Program-made: the position numbers and the translations under genes
The notes under the pieces: model-generated
Database searches by the model: none
What the model was told of the DNA's origin: nothing
The model's input: only the letters and a program-made list of their open reading frames with translations
From: Clostridia bacterium
GTDB taxonomy: Bacteria; Bacillota; Clostridia; Oscillospirales; CAG-272
Direction of reading: 5' to 3'
Assembly (NCBI GenBank): GCA_900753295.1
Contig: CAADYQ010000102.1
Span: 1 to 17,388 of the forward strand
Length of the DNA stretch: 17,388 nucleotides
In this document: piece after piece, positions 14,550 through 17,388 of the stretch
Layout: each line of letters starts with the position of its first letter
Position numbering within the stretch: position 1 is the first letter of the stretch

Positions 14550-16004
14550 ATGAGTTCAACCAAACACAAGGCAATACGGATATTGGCAGTGATCTTCGCC
14601 GCGCTTATGCTTGTGCCGCTCCTCGCGGCGTGCAGCAATAACGGGAACGGCGACGAAAGCTCCGACCCGGTCGGGTCCACGGCAACGACCGATACGCAGG
14701 AAACGCGCCTCGGCACGCTTCCCGAAAAGCTCGACCTCGGCAAAGCCACAGTCGCGATCCTTTACTGGAGCGATGTGATCAACCCCGAGTTTGAGGTGGA
14801 GGAGACCGACCGCATCACAAGCACCATTCACGCCAAGGACAGCCGCGTTCAGGAGATGCTGAACGTGAATATCGAATGGACAGGCGAGGCGGGCGGTAAA
14901 TCCAAGCTCGAAAACTTCAAAAAACGGGTGGAAGCCGGTATTTCGACAAATGAGAGCGAGGTCGTCGCCGCGCACAGCATGGTAATGGGGGCGCTTGCGT
15001 CCTCGGGATATATGCAGGATCTTCTTTCAACGAAGTACCTTAATTTTGAAAATCCGTGGTGGCCCTCCGACCTTATCCGCTTTTCGACCATCGGCGGCAA
15101 GCTCTACTTTGCTTCGGGCGATATCTCCAACAACACGCTGCTCGGCATGGAGGGTATGTTTTTCAACAAGGATGTGGTCACATCCGACCTTTACAGCGCC
15201 GTGAACGAAGGCAAATGGACCTTTGAGCGTATGCTTGCGGAGACCTCCGGCGTATATCGCGATCTCAATGCCAACGGTAAGGATGCCGAGGATATGTACG
15301 GATATGTCACATATTCCGGCATGGTGAATCCGCTGTTTATCGGTATGGGCGTGCGCTTTACCGACAAAGCCGAGGACGGCGGGGTGAAAATGTCCGATAC
15401 ATATGTTTCCGAAAAGACACAGGGACTGCTTGAGCGGGTGAACGGCTGTCTGTTTACCGGAAGCGATTGGTTCTATGCGGGTAGCTTTGACGCATCGGCA
15501 AAGGTTTTTGTCGAGGGCAGAGCGGCATTTTATATGGCGTCGGTCAGACTTACCGTCAATCATCTTGCCGATTCGGGTGTGAAGTACGGCGTCCTGCCCG
15601 CTCCGAAGTACAATGAGGATCAGGATGGTTACCACACGCTTATGGCGAACACCTACACCATGTACGGTATAACCAAAAATGTGTCTGATACCGATAATGC
15701 AAGCGCTGTTATCGAGGCGCTGGCGCAGGAGGGCTACCGCACAGTGACGCCCGAGGTGTTTGAGGTAACGCTCCAGGCGAGATATTCGGATAAGCCTGCC
15801 GATGCCGTAATGTTTGACATTCTGCGCGGGAGCACCGTGTTTGAGATCGGACTTGTATTCAGCGATCAGCTTGACGGCATACCCAGCAAGGCGCTCTTTA
15901 CGCTTGTAAACAACAAGTCTGCGGACTGGATGTCTTACATGGCAAAGAAAAAGAGCACGCTTGAGAGCAGAATAAAAACGCTGAACGACGCATTGAGCGA
16001 CTGA
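14550..16004 (+). CDS. Extracellular solute-binding lipoprotein (ABC-type, probable carbohydrate binder)
   Basis: This 484-residue protein starts with a lipoprotein signal: MSSTKHKAIR, a hydrophobic core, then the lipobox LLAAC with C28 as the lipid-anchored residue. A Ser/Asn/Asp/Thr-rich linker follows to about 60. The remainder resembles family-1-type solute-binding proteins of Clostridia: strand ATVAILYWSD, then NPWWPSDLI, GMEGMFFNKDVV, GKWTFERML (a TWxxF-like helix), YGYVTYSG, FVEGRAAFYMAS and VLPAPKYNEDQDGYHT, an order typical of that fold. It would sit on the outer membrane face and hand a ligand to a permease, yet no permease or ATPase gene accompanies it. AAAGGAAAG stands about six bases before the ATG. 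It is 38 bases after the oxidoreductase gene and 41 before a surface-protein gene. The ligand is unknown. Confidence 0.88.
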   Translation: MSSTKHKAIRILAVIFAALMLVPLLAACSNNGNGDESSDPVGSTATTDTQETRLGTLPEKLDLGKATVAILYWSDVINPEFEVEETDRITSTIHAKDSRVQEMLNVNIEWTGEAGGKSKLENFKKRVEAGISTNESEVVAAHSMVMGALASSGYMQDLLSTKYLNFENPWWPSDLIRFSTIGGKLYFASGDISNNTLLGMEGMFFNKDVVTSDLYSAVNEGKWTFERMLAETSGVYRDLNANGKDAEDMYGYVTYSGMVNPLFIGMGVRFTDKAEDGGVKMSDTYVSEKTQGLLERVNGCLFTGSDWFYAGSFDASAKVFVEGRAAFYMASVRLTVNHLADSGVKYGVLPAPKYNEDQDGYHTLMANTYTMYGITKNVSDTDNASAVIEALAQEGYRTVTPEVFEVTLQARYSDKPADAVMFDILRGSTVFEIGLVFSDQLDGIPSKALFTLVNNKSADWMSYMAKKKSTLESRIKTLNDALSD

Positions 16005-16045
16005 CGCTTTTTACGAAAATAAAATCAAGGGGGAATATTTCAGCA

Positions 16046-17388
16046 ATGAAAAACAAAAGACTGTTATCTTTTCTTACCGTAGCATGTATTCTTGCGGCGC
16101 TGTGCGCCGCGCTCATCCCGGCTGTCTCGGCAGAGGCGGCGGTGTGGAACGGCGTTTCGGGGACCTCGATAGCCGCAGGCTCGGGGACCTCCGAGGATCC
16201 GTATCTTATACGCGATCCCGCCGAGCTTGACTTTATTGCCGCTTCCGCTGTCGGCGGCGAGAAGTTTGAGGGGAAATACTTCCGCCTTGAGACCGATGTT
16301 GACTGGGGCGGTCGCGAATGGACTCCGATAGGGACCAAGGCTGCGCCGTTCGGCGGAGTGTTTGACGGCAACGGCAAGACCGTTTACAACTTTACCTGCA
16401 CCGATTCGGTCCCCGGATTTTTCGGGTACGCCACAGGCGCGGAAATAAAAAAACTCAAGGTGGATCATGCGGTGTTTACCACCGACACGCGATATGCCGG
16501 CGCTATTGTCGGACTCCTCCGCGAAAGCAAACTGTCCTCATGCGCCGTGGGTGAAAACGTGGTCGTTACCACCGAAAGCATGATGTCGAGCACCGCCCAG
16601 ATGGGCGGAGTGTGCGGACTTGTAAATAACAGCACCGTTACCGCATGCGTCAATTACGGCAAGGTCGAGGCACTGAACGCCACCGGAACGTCGTTCGTCG
16701 GCGGTATCGCAGGCGTTGTGGGCAACGAAAGCACGCTTGTAAACTGCATGAATGTCGGCTCTGTTTCGTCCCCCAATAAGAATGTTACCGAAGGCTCCTG
16801 CGCGTATGTCGGCGGCATTGCCGGCGGTATCGGTTCAAGCAGTAAGCCCGGCGTGCTTGAGGGCTGCGTCAATACCGGAGAGGTATCGTGCGTGGAGTAT
16901 GCCGGCGGTGTCGTGGGCAGAATACATGTTGCCGGCAGTGCGCTCAATAACTGTTCAAATCTCGGCGCGGTACGCGGCGGCGCGGATATGAGCGGTTCGG
17001 TGGTTGGCCTTGCAAACAAGGAATTCACCGCATCGGGCAATATGGGGCTTTCCGGCTCCGCTCCCGCCGAATGCGCCAATGTAGCCGAGGGCGTTGCCGT
17101 TCCCGCGGGTGCGTGGAGCGCAGCGGACGAAGCCGCTATAAAGGCGTCGGATGCATACATAAAGACCGAGGGCGACATTCTCTCGCTGCCCGCATTTGCG
17201 GTGGTCGTTCCCGTCGCCCCTGCGACCGAGCCTGTCACCGAACCGGTGACAGAGCCTGTGACGGATCCCGTGACAGTCCCTGCGACCGAACCCGTGACAA
17301 AGCCCGCGACCGATCCGGCAACCGAGCCGACGACTGCCGCTGTCACCGAGCCGGCAGGCGAGTCCACGTCGGCTTCTGCCGTGACCGA
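16046..17388 (+). CDS. Secreted GLUG-repeat surface protein with TEP linker, C-terminus cut by window edge
   Basis: 447 codons lie in the window and the frame is still open at the right edge. Residues 1-29 are a Sec signal (MKNKRLL, hydrophobic core, cleavage near VSA-EA). The entry module runs from GTSEDPYLIRDPAELDFIA (47-65) to WTPIGTKAAPFGGVFDGNGK (92-111). GLUG-like repeats follow (about 150-320), each of the form GGI[AV]G...C.N.G.V, with cysteines at 166, 201, 234, 274 and 303. From 394 a linker repeats the four-residue unit TEPV with variants TDPV, TKPA and TEPT. In Clostridia such linkers commonly join an exported domain to a dockerin or wall anchor, so an anchoring or cohesin-binding part may lie past the edge. 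AAGGGGGA sits about 11 bases before the ATG. It shares the entry module with the left-edge surface protein. Confidence 0.9.
   Translation, partial: MKNKRLLSFLTVACILAALCAALIPAVSAEAAVWNGVSGTSIAAGSGTSEDPYLIRDPAELDFIAASAVGGEKFEGKYFRLETDVDWGGREWTPIGTKAAPFGGVFDGNGKTVYNFTCTDSVPGFFGYATGAEIKKLKVDHAVFTTDTRYAGAIVGLLRESKLSSCAVGENVVVTTESMMSSTAQMGGVCGLVNNSTVTACVNYGKVEALNATGTSFVGGIAGVVGNESTLVNCMNVGSVSSPNKNVTEGSCAYVGGIAGGIGSSSKPGVLEGCVNTGEVSCVEYAGGVVGRIHVAGSALNNCSNLGAVRGGADMSGSVVGLANKEFTASGNMGLSGSAPAECANVAEGVAVPAGAWSAADEAAIKASDAYIKTEGDILSLPAFAVVVPVAPATEPVTEPVTEPVTDPVTVPATEPVTKPATDPATEPTTAAVTEPAGESTSASAVT

Noticed and set aside
15027..15635. Minus-strand open frame of 202 codons
   Set aside because: It is antisense to the solute-binding lipoprotein gene, which has a clear lipobox and fold pattern.
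16654..17367. Minus-strand open frame of 237 codons with a TGSV repeat
   Set aside because: The repeat is the reverse complement of the TEP linker codons; the plus-strand frame has the signal peptide and GLUG repeats.
17221..17388. Short regular repeats resembling a CRISPR array
   Set aside because: The period is about 12 bases, in frame with a coding sequence, with no unique spacers and no cas gene.

Overview
The window reads as chromosomal DNA of an uncultured member of the Clostridia, probably from a gut or rumen-like habitat. The grounds are indirect: a fairly GC-rich, gene-dense layout, strong AGGAGG-type ribosome sites, sigma-A-type promoters with extended -10 boxes, and a mix of very large secreted repeat proteins (GLUG, InlB/Listeria-Bacteroides repeats, CxxCG repeats, TEP linkers) with MltG, CPBP protease, MATE and AraC genes. 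No rRNA, tRNA, CRISPR array, insertion sequence or phage gene was seen. Taxonomy is inference.

Layout. Positions 1-4864 (minus) hold one uninterrupted frame of 1,621 codons running off the left edge: a secreted mosaic surface protein with a promoter just upstream of it. A hairpin plus T-run at 4998-5036 ends the next minus-strand transcript, a five-gene run read from about 10580 down to 5070: GNAT acetyltransferase, DJ-1/PfpI protein, CPBP membrane protease, MltG lytic transglycosylase and a homodimer-type ABC exporter. A 174-base divergent intergenic region (10552-10725) carries one promoter for that run and another for the plus-strand MATE-AraC pair (10726-13046). A perfect bidirectional-type terminator at 13084-13118 closes the pair. 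A third plus-strand group then follows: an FAD-dependent oxidoreductase (13204-14511), a solute-binding lipoprotein (14550-16004) and a GLUG surface protein with a TEP linker (16046 to the right edge).

How the genes may work together. The minus-strand run combines cell-wall synthesis control (MltG) with membrane and stress-type functions. The right-hand group pairs a cytoplasmic redox enzyme with two exported proteins, a binding lipoprotein and a surface protein, but no transporter permease is present. The two edge genes share the same GLUG-type module, so the window is flanked by related surface proteins. The most interesting non-coding signals are tandem GATAA-CCA-TTATC dyads overlapping the araC stop codon next to a possible promoter abutting the terminator, and a perfect 9-bp GNRA-loop hairpin at the predicted start of the MATE transcript. 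No definite new defence or mobile system was found.
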